Shown: piece by piece, positions 8,779 through 16,637 of the stretch
How positions within the stretch are numbered: position 1 is the stretch's first letter
Layout: each line of letters starts with the position of its first letter
NCBI GenBank assembly: GCA_964617565.1
Contig: CAZTYH010000058.1
Coordinates: 1 to 20,662 of the forward strand
Source of the DNA: JAKJGV01 sp964617565
GTDB taxonomy: Bacteria > Verrucomicrobiota > Kiritimatiellia > CAIQIC01 > JAGNIJ01
Direction of reading: 5' to 3'
DNA length: 20,662 nt
Notes under the pieces: generated by a model
Seen by the model: only the letters and a program-made list of their open reading frames with translations
The model's database searches: none
What the model was told of the DNA's origin: nothing
Translations under genes and position numbers: made by a program

Positions 8779-9918
8779 TCACTCCGAAAGGAGCGCATCA
8801 ACGCGATTCCACATTTCGACAACCTGCTGCTTAAAAGACGCCGCTGCATCGCGAAGGCGCTTTATCAACGCGGTGCGGCCGGGGTCTTGAGTGATCGCGT
8901 CAAGCAGCGTGTTGATTTTTTCGGACGGCGTTTCATGAGAGATAAGGCATTCCGGACAACCGTATTCCGTAAGCAGTTCCTCGTACTTGTGGCTCCATGA
9001 AGTGGCCAGCACGGGAACGGCCTGGGAGAGCGCGTTGACCAGGCTGTGAAAGCGAGAGCCCACAACCAATGAGGCGGCGCCTTCGATTCCTTTAATCAGC
9101 ACGGGATCCTCTTCCCGGATAATCGGAACCCGGGAATCCAATGCGGCGTTTATTTTGTCAATAACGGCAGGATCATGTTTGGTGTCGTGTTGCAGGAGGT
9201 GGGGGTTTAGGCCCCTTGCCTGGAGCCTGCGAATCATATCCGTCATAAAAGAGACGTATTGACTGCCGATGTCTGACGAGGTCATGCGGATCATCTGTGT
9301 ATTGGGAATCACACATGCCCACGGAGCCTTCGGAACAGCATCGGACGCATTACGGCCCTCCACGAGATGGGTGATGTCCGGGCAGCGCAGCACGTTGTGA
9401 ATGCCGAGGTCCAAAGCCTCTTTCTGTGAAATAGTGTCTCGCGCATACACCAGGTCAGCTGAACCGAGAATTTCCGCGGCTAATTCACGTACCTCCGGGT
9501 TAAGAAAAGGGCCAAGAGCCTGGGGGAGAATGATTACTTTTTTCCCCTGCTTTTTCCATCGGCGGGCATTGGCCGCGCGGCCGGTCATCCACCGGGTTCC
9601 CCACTGATCGCCGTACGCGAATCCAGACAGGTCTATTACCGCGGCGATTTCTTTTTCAGTGATCAGGCCGAATTTTTCGCGATATCCCTTGTGCATCAGC
9701 CGGTCAATGATGAAACCCATTCGACCGAAACGCCGTTCTCCAAATTTTTGATAAATTCCATAAGCGGCCCTGCTGGAAAAGCTTGAGCGCTGAGGGTCCA
9801 TGACCATCTTCACTCCAGGGAATTGCGCACGCAGATGTTGAAGGGTCGCCCACAGCATGAGCTGGTCGCCCTTGTTGTCGAAAGCGCCTCCGCAGAGTTC
9901 AATAATCAAATGGCTCAA
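8779..9918 (-). CDS. Polysaccharide pyruvyltransferase family protein (TTG start)
   Basis: The protein matches the polysaccharide pyruvyltransferase family, which moves pyruvate from phosphoenolpyruvate to a sugar as a ketal. I choose the TTG at 9918 (379 residues). It overlaps the TGA of the ABC ATPase gene by 4 bases (TTGA), GGAGG stands 4 bases upstream, and the protein then begins at its first beta strand (MSHLIIELCGGAFDNKGDQL). The N-terminal 'GGAFDNKGDQLML' (10-22) corresponds to the family's 'G..N.GD.a' loop. Middle segments are 'VIILPQALGPF' (128-138), 'DLVYARDTISQKEA' (155-168) and 'CPDITHLVE' (179-187). 'LVVGSRFHSLVNALSQAVPV' (284-303) is the most conserved family block, with R289 and H291. 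Pyruvyl ketals add negative charge, and in some systems mark the chain end. Placement directly after the Wzt-like ATPase is notable. Members vary in actual substrate. Confidence 0.88.
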   Translation of the reverse strand: MSHLIIELCGGAFDNKGDQLMLWATLQHLRAQFPGVKMVMDPQRSSFSSRAAYGIYQKFGERRFGRMGFIIDRLMHKGYREKFGLITEKEIAAVIDLSGFAYGDQWGTRWMTGRAANARRWKKQGKKVIILPQALGPFLNPEVRELAAEILGSADLVYARDTISQKEALDLGIHNVLRCPDITHLVEGRNASDAVPKAPWACVIPNTQMIRMTSSDIGSQYVSFMTDMIRRLQARGLNPHLLQHDTKHDPAVIDKINAALDSRVPIIREEDPVLIKGIEGAASLVVGSRFHSLVNALSQAVPVLATSWSHKYEELLTEYGCPECLISHETPSEKINTLLDAITQDPGRTALIKRLRDAAASFKQQVVEMWNRVDALLSE

Positions 9919-11222
9919 CGCTCCTCCGTTCGGGCGATCGGCTCTCCGCACGCATCCTGAAGCAACCATTCTGCATGGCGAAGAATCGGACCCGCATGCG
10001 CGGACTGCATTTTCCCTGAACCATAGTAGTCGGATTGCAGTACGTCGAACGAGATGGCATCTATTATTGCATCCATGGTGTGATGCTCGTCGCCGAAATA
10101 CAGGTCAATCGTGTATGTCCCGGGCAATAAAGCCAGTTCACCAAGATTGCAGAGCATCCGGCCCTCGGTGACTGGCGGCGAAAAGCGATATCCCGGAATG
10201 ACGCGGTTGTTAACACCAAACAGCGGCGCGCCGATGAAGGTTTTCAAGCAGACCCCAAGGATGGGGCTGATCGGTTTCTCGGCGCCGGAAAACTCCACCT
10301 CCACTTTCAGTTGTTCGCCTGCGCGGATGGCCGTCGTAAGTCCGTTTTCCGAGAGTAAGCGAACACTGCGAAGCAGTGGGGTTGACCCCTTGCGTCGGCC
10401 CGAGTGGGAGGTCAGGTCGTTTGCTTCCCCTGCCGGTTTAGCAACGGAAGCCTGGTAGCGGGCAATGGCTTCCCCTGTGGGACCGTCCATCTCCAGTGCG
10501 CCGTCCTGCAAGACGATGCAACGCTTGCACAACGCCTCGATGGCCGCCATGTTATGGCTTACAAAAATGATGGTGCGCCCCTCGCTGCGGGCGACATCCC
10601 CCATCTTGCCCATGCACTTCTTCTGGAACTGGATGTCGCCGACGGCGAGGACTTCGTCCACCAGGAGAATTTCAGGTTCGAGATGGGCGGCGACGGCGAA
10701 TGCGAGGCGGACATGCATGCCGCTGGAATATCTTTTAACCGGTGTATCAATGAAGTCCTCGACTTCGGCAAACGCCACGATTTCATCGAACTTGCGGCGG
10801 ATTTCCACGCGCGTCATGCCGAGGATCGCGCCATTCAGAAAGATGTTCTCGCGGCCGGTCAGTTCGGGGTGAAAACCCGTGCCCACCTCCAGCAGGCTGC
10901 CGACGCGCCCGTGAATGTCCACGCGGCCTTCGGTGGGGTAGGTGATCTCGGAAAGAATCTTGAGCATCGTGCTTTTGCCTGCGCCGTTCCGGCCGATGAG
11001 CCCGACGACTTCGCCCTGGTGAACGTCAAAAGACACATCCCGCAGCGCCCAGAGGACCTGTTTGTCCTTTTCAACATGTGCAGGCCGGAATCCGCGCGTC
11101 ACGCTTTCGGCGATGCTGTCGCGCAGCGTCTTGTAACGCAGTCGCCGCTCACCCAGCTGGTAAAGCTTGGAAACGTTCTGGACGGAAATGACGGATGATG
11201 GATTCATTCTTTTGTTTTCCAT
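9915..11222 (-). CDS. wzt: Polysaccharide ABC exporter ATP-binding protein with C-terminal Wzt domain
   Basis: The 435-residue ATPase powers polysaccharide export. Residues 1-260 form the nucleotide-binding domain: Walker A 'GRNGAGKST' (77-85), the 'LLEVGTGFHPELTGRENIFL' block specific to Wzt/TagH/KpsT-like exporters (110-129), signature 'YSSGMHVRLAFAVA' (165-178), Walker B 'EILLVDEVLAVGD' (184-196) and H-loop H223. Residues 265-435 make a separate beta-rich domain ('AGEQLKVEVEFSG', 'LLPGTYTIDLYFGDEHHTMD') of the Wzt C-terminal type. In E. coli O9a this domain binds the modified non-reducing end of the glycan, so export here may depend on a chain-end mark. The start is ATG 11222, 17 bases after the permease stop; ATG 11207 is equally possible because neither has a clear Shine-Dalgarno. 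The stop overlaps the pyruvyltransferase TTG start. Confidence 0.94.
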   Translation of the reverse strand: MENKRMNPSSVISVQNVSKLYQLGERRLRYKTLRDSIAESVTRGFRPAHVEKDKQVLWALRDVSFDVHQGEVVGLIGRNGAGKSTMLKILSEITYPTEGRVDIHGRVGSLLEVGTGFHPELTGRENIFLNGAILGMTRVEIRRKFDEIVAFAEVEDFIDTPVKRYSSGMHVRLAFAVAAHLEPEILLVDEVLAVGDIQFQKKCMGKMGDVARSEGRTIIFVSHNMAAIEALCKRCIVLQDGALEMDGPTGEAIARYQASVAKPAGEANDLTSHSGRRKGSTPLLRSVRLLSENGLTTAIRAGEQLKVEVEFSGAEKPISPILGVCLKTFIGAPLFGVNNRVIPGYRFSPPVTEGRMLCNLGELALLPGTYTIDLYFGDEHHTMDAIIDAISFDVLQSDYYGSGKMQSAHAGPILRHAEWLLQDACGEPIARTEER

Positions 11223-11239
11223 CAGCAAGATGATGTTAG

Positions 11240-12061
11240 TTACACAATATCCGCGAACTCGCTCTCCATCTTCCGGAAGTAGTAGAGTCCGAACAGAAAG
11301 ACGACGGCGGCGATGGTGAGGGACAAGCTCAACTGGCCCCAAGCGATCGCTTTTCCGAGAATGGCCGACCGGTAGGCCTCAACGATCCCGGACATCGGAT
11401 TCAACAGAATGATCCATTGCCATTTTTGCGGAATGATCGTCACCGGATAAATCACGGGAGTGACATACATCCAGATCTGTACCAGGAACGGCAGCACGTA
11501 CCGGAAATCCCTGAACCGGACGGTCAGGCTGCTGAACAGGATGCCGGCGCCCAGGGCGGCAAGAATCGTCATTACCGTCAGCGGCATCACCCAGAGGAGT
11601 CCGAGCGACGGAGCCACGCCGTAATAAAGCATCAGGCCGAACAGGATGGCGAACTCGATGACGAAATCCACGAGGCAGCCGCCGACCGAAGCGATGGGAA
11701 TGATCAACCGCGGGAAATACACCTTGGTAAGCAGGCCGCCGCTGCCGAGCACGCTCGTACTGCTGCGATTCAGCGCTTCCGAGAAGAACTGCCAGGGCAG
11801 CAGACCTGCATAGAGAAAAATGGGGTAAGGGAAGCCTTCGGAATCTATTTTCGCGAGCCGCCCGAAGATCACGCTGAAGACCACCAGTTTCATGAACGGT
11901 TGAATGAAGGCCCAGAGGATCCCGAGTGTGGTCTGCTTGTAGCGCACCTTCACATCGCGCCACGTCAGGAAGTAGAGTAATTCACGATAGCGCCATATCT
12001 CCGCCCAGTTAATGGAGAGCCAGCCGCGGCGCGGCGTGATTGTTTTATGCGGAATGGTCAT
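11240..12061 (-). CDS. wzm: Polysaccharide ABC exporter permease (ABC-2 type)
   Basis: This 273-residue membrane protein is the partner of the ATPase encoded next. It has the ABC-2 exporter layout: an N-terminal amphipathic interface segment 'ELLYFLTWRDVKVRYKQT' (27-44) typical of Wzm/TagG permeases, followed by six hydrophobic segments (about 47-66, 82-97, 125-148, 155-178, 185-204 and 236-258). 'LGILWAFIQPFMKLVVFSVIF' (46-66, the conserved 'G..W....P' start of the first helix), 'LYAGLLPWQFF' (83-93) and 'LLNPMSGIVEAYR' (219-231) are diagnostic family blocks. It forms the channel through the cytoplasmic membrane for undecaprenyl-linked glycan. The ATG at 12061 follows the deacetylase stop after 4 bases. 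Length and motifs are normal and nothing appears truncated. Confidence 0.94.
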   Translation of the reverse strand: MTIPHKTITPRRGWLSINWAEIWRYRELLYFLTWRDVKVRYKQTTLGILWAFIQPFMKLVVFSVIFGRLAKIDSEGFPYPIFLYAGLLPWQFFSEALNRSSTSVLGSGGLLTKVYFPRLIIPIASVGGCLVDFVIEFAILFGLMLYYGVAPSLGLLWVMPLTVMTILAALGAGILFSSLTVRFRDFRYVLPFLVQIWMYVTPVIYPVTIIPQKWQWIILLNPMSGIVEAYRSAILGKAIAWGQLSLSLTIAAVVFLFGLYYFRKMESEFADIV

Positions 12062-12065
12062 GATT

Positions 12066-13025
12066 TCAGAAACCGAGAACCTTGCACTCGAAACGGTTCA
12101 TGGGCAAGCCGGCGCCGATTCCAACACGGGGAATTTCGAATACATCATCGCCCGTACGACAGAGCCTGTGCTCCACGGTTACAGCGGCTTCGAATCCGGC
12201 ATTGCGCACGGCGGCCGTAACCGATGAATCGTAATGGCCGTGCGGATAAGCAAATACATCAACATATCCGCGCTCTTCCCTCAGGGCGTTGCGGGACGAA
12301 TGCAATTCATGGTTCACTTGTTCAGCGGAGCAGGTTGTTAATATGGCATGAGTCTGCGAATGCGCGCCGAGGCTGCACAAGCCCGAGGCCGTGAGTGCCG
12401 GCAATTCGGGACGTGTCAGCGTGGTGAACAATGAAATCCAATCGCCTTGCGGCTCGCCCAGAAGCTCCAGGAGCCGCGCGGTTTTCTCCGACCTTTTTTC
12501 AGGGGGTACGCGCGTGAGACGGGCGATCGTGTCCGTGTAAAACTCTTCGCGCTCGCACGCCGCACGGATGCTCCATTTCCGGTCATTCCACCAGACCGTT
12601 TCTTTTACCGAGCCGAGCAGCGCGGCAAATATCTTTTCAGGCCATGGGGGGGCGCCTGTATCACAGAGGCTGCCGAGAAGAAATACGGTAAAGGGCAGTT
12701 CGAGCGACTCGAGTATCGGCGCGGCGTACTGCGACACGCTTCGAAATCCGTCGTCAAACGTGATGCATGCGGAACGCTCCGGCAAGGCGCCGCCGTTGCG
12801 CAGGGCAAGGATTACTTCGCGCAACGGTAACACGCGGTAATTCTGCTTGAGCCATTCCATCTGCGCGCGGAATTCATCCACGGGCACGTGACACCAGTTG
12901 TACACGGGCAGCGGCGACGCCGTCAGGCCGTGATACATGAGGATCGCCGGGCGCCGTCTCAGGAGATGGCGTGCGGCCGTTCGCGCGCCCAGGGATTTTC
13001 CGACGAGCTGTGTGAGAAGCGACAA
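12066..13025 (-). CDS. NodB-type polysaccharide deacetylase (TTG start)
   Basis: The 319-residue protein belongs to the carbohydrate esterase 4 (NodB homology) family. It opens its domain with 'PAILMYHGLTASPLP' (26-40), carries 'SACITFDDGF' (85-94) with metal-ligand and base aspartates D91/D92, and 'LGAHSQTHAILT' (219-230) with the H222-xxx-H226 metal pair. 'VDVFAYPHGHYD' (255-266) supplies the substrate-groove block. It should remove N- or O-acetyl groups from sugars of the glycan or its precursor. There is no obvious signal peptide, so action on the cytosolic lipid-linked intermediate or a membrane-associated location is possible. The start is the TTG at 13025: the upstream gene's TGA lies in the same frame only three bases before, AGGA stands 10 bases upstream, and the first in-frame ATG is residue 30, inside the domain. 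About 70 residues (125-195) are inserted between the first two motifs. Confidence 0.9.
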   Translation of the reverse strand: MSLLTQLVGKSLGARTAARHLLRRRPAILMYHGLTASPLPVYNWCHVPVDEFRAQMEWLKQNYRVLPLREVILALRNGGALPERSACITFDDGFRSVSQYAAPILESLELPFTVFLLGSLCDTGAPPWPEKIFAALLGSVKETVWWNDRKWSIRAACEREEFYTDTIARLTRVPPEKRSEKTARLLELLGEPQGDWISLFTTLTRPELPALTASGLCSLGAHSQTHAILTTCSAEQVNHELHSSRNALREERGYVDVFAYPHGHYDSSVTAAVRNAGFEAAVTVEHRLCRTGDDVFEIPRVGIGAGLPMNRFECKVLGF

Positions 13026-13028
13026 GCG

Positions 13029-14537
13029 TCACGCATCCTGCATAGACATTGTTGCGGGCTTGGCGAGGATCCGGCCCAGGTGGAGAATGAGAGCCTGGCG
13101 GAGAATTTCGGTGAGGGCGGGGACTTCGGCGATGGGTGCCGTTCCAGAAACGTCTTTCGCAATCTCGAATCGTCCGATGGCCTGTTCCCCATAACGAAGC
13201 GCAAGCGATGCTTTCCAGATATCGCCGGGAGTCTTTACGCTTTCAGTGTCTTCATCGGGTGGATTGGTCCACGAATAATTTTCCACCGTTTCGGGATCGC
13301 CTCGGTGAACGGCAAGCGTGGCGCGATCCAGTTCCATTTCGCGCAGCGCCTCGGTGCACAGGAACCACAAGGTGTCTATGCTCTGGACATTGGTCATCTG
13401 TTGGACTGCTCGCTCCACGGCCACGCGGGCTGCCACAGAAGACCGGCGCTCGTTCTGGGCTCTCGTGAACCGCGCGAAGAGATCCTCCAACCGCATGCCG
13501 CCAAAGACGCGGATGCACACGAACGTGATCAGAAAGAGCGATCCGAGAACGAGAATGGTTACTTCGCTGCGGCCGATGGTAATGAGCAGGGCAGCGGCGC
13601 CGAAAACGATCGTGGTGAGATAGAGAATAAGGACTGCGCGGCGCTGGCTGTAGCCCATCGAAAGCAGCACGTGATGAATGTGCTGGCGGTCGGGCGAGGA
13701 GATCGGCAGGCGCTTGTACCAGCGGCGGATGATGCTGAGGGAGGTGTCCAGTATCGGCAATCCCATGGCGACAATGGGAATGAGCAGCGCGATGGCCGTT
13801 TCCGCTTTGCGCGTGGTGCCGATGAGCGACAGGGCCGCGATGAGAAAGCCGAGCACCATGGTGCCCGAATCGCCCAGGAATATCCTGGCGGGATAGAAAT
13901 TGAAGAGGAGGAATCCGAAGACCGCGCCGCTGAGGCAGGCCATGAGGATCATGCCGATCACGTTCAGGAAGTGGAGTGAAACAAGAAACAGCGTGACGGT
14001 GATGAACAAACAAACTCCGGCCGCGAGTCCGTCCAGTCCATCCATCAGGTTCACGGCGTTCATGCATGCAACGAACCAGAAAACGGTGACGGGGAAGCTG
14101 AGCCAGTCCAGCACGATGGGGGTGCCGAAAGGATTGCTGATTACATTGATGGACAGTCCGTAAAACCATGCCGTCGCCCCAGCCACGATCTGAAAGAACA
14201 GTTTGGTCGCCGGCCGGAGATTGCGGAAATCGTCGGCAACACCCAGGCCGAGCGCGATCGTTGCGCCGATCAGGATTCCGGTCAATGCGCGCGTGCGATC
14301 CTGCAGCCGGATAAGGAACACGTGTTCGGGGCGGATGAAATACAGCAGGATCAGAGGGACCAGGAAGGCGATATAGATACCGATTCCTCCCAGTCTCGGG
14401 ACGGGGCGCTGGTGAATTTTCCTGTATTGGTCGGGATGGTCCACCCATCCGAGCATGGAGGCGATCATCCGCACGCTGTTCGTCAGAATGACGGACACGA
14501 AGAAAGCGAGAAAAAAAGCTGCCAAGCTACCAGTCAT
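13029..14537 (-). CDS. WecA/MraY-family undecaprenyl-phosphate sugar-1-phosphate transferase with C-terminal extension
   Basis: Residues 1-345 are a polytopic WecA-like transferase, which starts glycan assembly by moving a HexNAc-1-phosphate from a UDP-sugar to undecaprenyl phosphate. Diagnostic blocks: 'KIHQRPVPRLGGIGIY' (40-55), 'VADDFRNLRP' (100-109) with Mg-binding D102/D103, 'MNAVNLMDGLDGLAAG' (159-174), 'FLGDSGTMVLGF' (220-231) and the cytosolic 'PDRQHIHHVLL' (282-292), the His motif of WecA-type enzymes. After the last membrane segment (about 327-345) a soluble tail of some 150 residues follows (351-502), with a helical stretch (360-405), a strand-rich part (405-465) and a final helix (471-492). 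Bacterial WecA proteins are usually about 360 residues, so the tail is extra. It resembles a GAF-like sensor fold only by eye. The ATG at 14537 follows a 123-base spacer and has a weak ribosome site. The stop is three bases before the deacetylase TTG. Confidence 0.92.
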   Translation of the reverse strand: MTGSLAAFFLAFFVSVILTNSVRMIASMLGWVDHPDQYRKIHQRPVPRLGGIGIYIAFLVPLILLYFIRPEHVFLIRLQDRTRALTGILIGATIALGLGVADDFRNLRPATKLFFQIVAGATAWFYGLSINVISNPFGTPIVLDWLSFPVTVFWFVACMNAVNLMDGLDGLAAGVCLFITVTLFLVSLHFLNVIGMILMACLSGAVFGFLLFNFYPARIFLGDSGTMVLGFLIAALSLIGTTRKAETAIALLIPIVAMGLPILDTSLSIIRRWYKRLPISSPDRQHIHHVLLSMGYSQRRAVLILYLTTIVFGAAALLITIGRSEVTILVLGSLFLITFVCIRVFGGMRLEDLFARFTRAQNERRSSVAARVAVERAVQQMTNVQSIDTLWFLCTEALREMELDRATLAVHRGDPETVENYSWTNPPDEDTESVKTPGDIWKASLALRYGEQAIGRFEIAKDVSGTAPIAEVPALTEILRQALILHLGRILAKPATMSMQDA

Positions 14538-14660
14538 AAACAGACTTCGTCCCGGTCAGTTCCCATCCGCGGCCACGCTGAACCGACAATTCAAAAACCA
14601 TAGTTGCGTACATGACGGACACCCGTCTTGAGCGAATCTTAATATTTTTCCGACAAACGA
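14538..14660. other. Spacer between ligase-like gene and WecA-like gene; no confident signal
   Basis: This 123-base gap is the second largest in the window, and its left half in the reading direction (14638-14660) is AT-rich. A small dyad, GACGG-N4-CCGTC, sits at 14614-14627. It has no following T run and only five pairs, so it is not a convincing terminator. I found no -35/-10 pair with acceptable spacing. It may hold a weak promoter for the WecA-like gene or just be an untranslated spacer inside the operon. Confidence 0.4.
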
Positions 14661-16631
14661 TCAATAAAGAGCCTCGACCGCTTTATCTGTCTGAGCGCCC
14701 GGCGGAGCCAGATCTTTCGCGCGGCCCGCGGCAATTCGCGCGGGCAGGGGACGCCCATTCACCCGCAAGGCTCGCGAGAGCCAGAGCCAGTATTCGTAGT
14801 CCGAAGGAGCGGCCGTTACGGCAAGCATCCCGGCGCTCTGGGCCTGTGCCGCGAGACGGATGCGCAGGTCCGCGGGGAGGTCCGGGTCCGCCGCGTTTTT
14901 CAGTGAGCCCAAAAGAACTTCAAGATGGGCATCCGGATTCATGAGTTTTCCGCGAATCATTTCATCCGCTTCATCCATGGCTTCACTCGCGGCTTCCCGT
15001 CGGATCTCAGGCGAGACCTGGGCGGATGCGATTTTCTGCCAGTGCACGAAGCGCGCGAAAGCCAGCTCGCCGGCCCATTCCCTGCATTGCGCAACCGTCA
15101 ACCAGACGAGCCCCGCGAAGGCGGCGACAGCCAGGGTCTTGATATGCAGGCCGGAGGGGCCGGTTTCGTACATATAACTTCGTCCATAGCCCGGCAGTCG
15201 TGTCACGATCAGGCACAGCGCCGCGATAAAGACCAGCAGGAGGGCATTGGCCGGACGGCGAAGGCCAAAATCCACCGCGCTATGCAACAGGACGGCAACG
15301 AGCCCCGCGGTCAAGCCGACAACAAACAACTGCGACTCTCTTGAAGCCTTGCTGTAGCCACGCCTGGCCGCCCGCACGAAAAAGAGAAAGACGAAGATGT
15401 GGATGGCTGCACCGATCAAACCGCCTTCGACCAGGAGCTGCGCGAAGTCGTTGTGTCCGTAAACAAAGCGGCCGAATTGAAGGGAGGGCCCCTGGAACAG
15501 CGGGAACACATGTTCAAAAGATCCGAAGCCCTGGCCCAGCAGCGGTGCGGCCATCCACATGCGGAGCATGGTCGCCGTCATGCGCATACGCGTGTCGTGT
15601 AACGGATCGGCCGCCAACACGGTGAGAGATCCCAATCGTTCAAAGACAGGCCGCCAACCCAGCCATGCCACCATGGCCAGCGCCCATAATGCGATCAATC
15701 CGATCAACGATCTGCTGCTTTTATGACGCCCGCTCATGCCGGTCATCGCGAGCAGTAATCCTGCCGCTGCGACGAGAGATGCGATTCCCCCGCGGGAAAG
15801 GGAAAGGAACACGGCGCTGGCCATCAGGATGGTTCCATAGCTGAGCATGATAACGAAATTGACCTTCCGGCTGGACAGTAACGCCATGCGCTCATGCCAG
15901 TCCATCGTGCGTGGTGTCAGCGCGTGCCGGCTGGCGGCAAGGATGAGTGCCAGAGCGAGACCGATGCACATATTCATCCAGGTGGCAAAGTGATTCCGGT
16001 TTGTAAAGGGCCCGAACATGGTGCCCCCGAGGCGTGGCTTGTGGAACCAGTAGATCATGTGTGTTCCGGAAAAATCCTGGATGATGGCGAATATCGCCAT
16101 GGCAAAGCCACAAAGCACAACGAGTACGGACAGCACCTCGACTTCCTCGCGGTCCGTAACGGATCCGGTTAAAGCGAGAAACGCAAAGAGGAGAGACGCG
16201 AGCAGGTACAGCGAACGCCGGGTTCCCGCAGCGGACGCGGAAATCGAGGCGGTCGCGAAAGTCGAAGGAGGAACACGGTTCTGCGATTCACCCTCTTCCA
16301 TTTGATCGAGAATCCGCGCTCCTGTGATTTGCGCTTCGGCAGACAGCGGATTGACCGAGTGAACGAAAGAGGAAGGGAAGGGGATGGCTTGGAAGGCGGT
16401 GAATGCAAGAATCAACATACCGCCCCACGCGGCGCCGGCCGTGATATGGTTCACGTATCCTTCGCGGATGACATTCAACAGCCAGGCCGCGGCACCGAAA
16501 TTGACAAGGAGACAAACGAAAAGCCAGGCCCACGGTTCAGCGCTGCCGAACAGCCATGGCGACAGCACAACCGCAAGCACAACACTCCACCTGGCGACGC
16601 TCTGCAAGTAGCGAGAATCCTCCCCCGGCAC
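14661..16631 (-). CDS. O-antigen ligase/polymerase-like (Wzy_C) membrane protein with C-terminal soluble domain
   Basis: The 656-residue protein has about twelve membrane segments between residues 12 and 515 and the blocks of the O-antigen ligase/polymerase (Wzy_C) superfamily. 'MFGPFTNRNHFATWMN' (205-220) and 'FLSLSRGGIASL' (275-286) lie before the large periplasmic loop. 'LLGQGFGSFEHVFPLF' (364-379) and 'YGHNDFAQLLVEGGLIG' (391-407) follow, with the conserved GHND His and the Gly-rich turn. 'HSAVDFGLRRPANALL' (450-465) comes next. Residues 520-656 are a soluble helical tail, probably TPR-like. It could ligate or polymerise lipid-linked glycan in the periplasm; with the Wzy-like gene at 1897-3306 the locus has two such proteins. 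The GTG at 16631 lies 6 bases after the co-polymerase stop but lacks a Shine-Dalgarno. A TTG at 16607 (residue 9), with GGAGG 11 bases upstream, is an alternative. Confidence 0.85.
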   Translation of the reverse strand: MPGEDSRYLQSVARWSVVLAVVLSPWLFGSAEPWAWLFVCLLVNFGAAAWLLNVIREGYVNHITAGAAWGGMLILAFTAFQAIPFPSSFVHSVNPLSAEAQITGARILDQMEEGESQNRVPPSTFATASISASAAGTRRSLYLLASLLFAFLALTGSVTDREEVEVLSVLVVLCGFAMAIFAIIQDFSGTHMIYWFHKPRLGGTMFGPFTNRNHFATWMNMCIGLALALILAASRHALTPRTMDWHERMALLSSRKVNFVIMLSYGTILMASAVFLSLSRGGIASLVAAAGLLLAMTGMSGRHKSSRSLIGLIALWALAMVAWLGWRPVFERLGSLTVLAADPLHDTRMRMTATMLRMWMAAPLLGQGFGSFEHVFPLFQGPSLQFGRFVYGHNDFAQLLVEGGLIGAAIHIFVFLFFVRAARRGYSKASRESQLFVVGLTAGLVAVLLHSAVDFGLRRPANALLLVFIAALCLIVTRLPGYGRSYMYETGPSGLHIKTLAVAAFAGLVWLTVAQCREWAGELAFARFVHWQKIASAQVSPEIRREAASEAMDEADEMIRGKLMNPDAHLEVLLGSLKNAADPDLPADLRIRLAAQAQSAGMLAVTAAPSDYEYWLWLSRALRVNGRPLPARIAAGRAKDLAPPGAQTDKAVEALY

Positions 16632-16637
16632 CGAGAA

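Noticed and set aside
9919..9969. Longer start of the pyruvyltransferase inside the ATPase gene
   Set aside because: It would add 17 Arg-rich residues before the first beta strand; the TTG at 9918 has a GGAGG site and a 4-base overlap.
11223..11342. Longer start of the ABC ATPase overlapping the permease
   Set aside because: The added 40 residues are an out-of-frame reading of the permease 3' end with no similarity to Wzt N-termini.
12888..13979. Long open frame on the plus strand opposite the WecA-like gene
   Set aside because: The translation is low-complexity, His/Glu/Arg-rich and has no family motif; the opposite strand encodes all WecA-family blocks.
14614..14627. Hairpin GACGG-N4-CCGTC as a terminator after the ligase-like gene
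   Set aside because: Only five pairs and no T run follows on the coding strand.
14612..14944. Plus-strand frame starting in the 14538-14660 spacer
   Set aside because: It runs mostly antisense through the ligase-like gene's 3' end, has an Arg/Pro-rich translation and no ribosome site.
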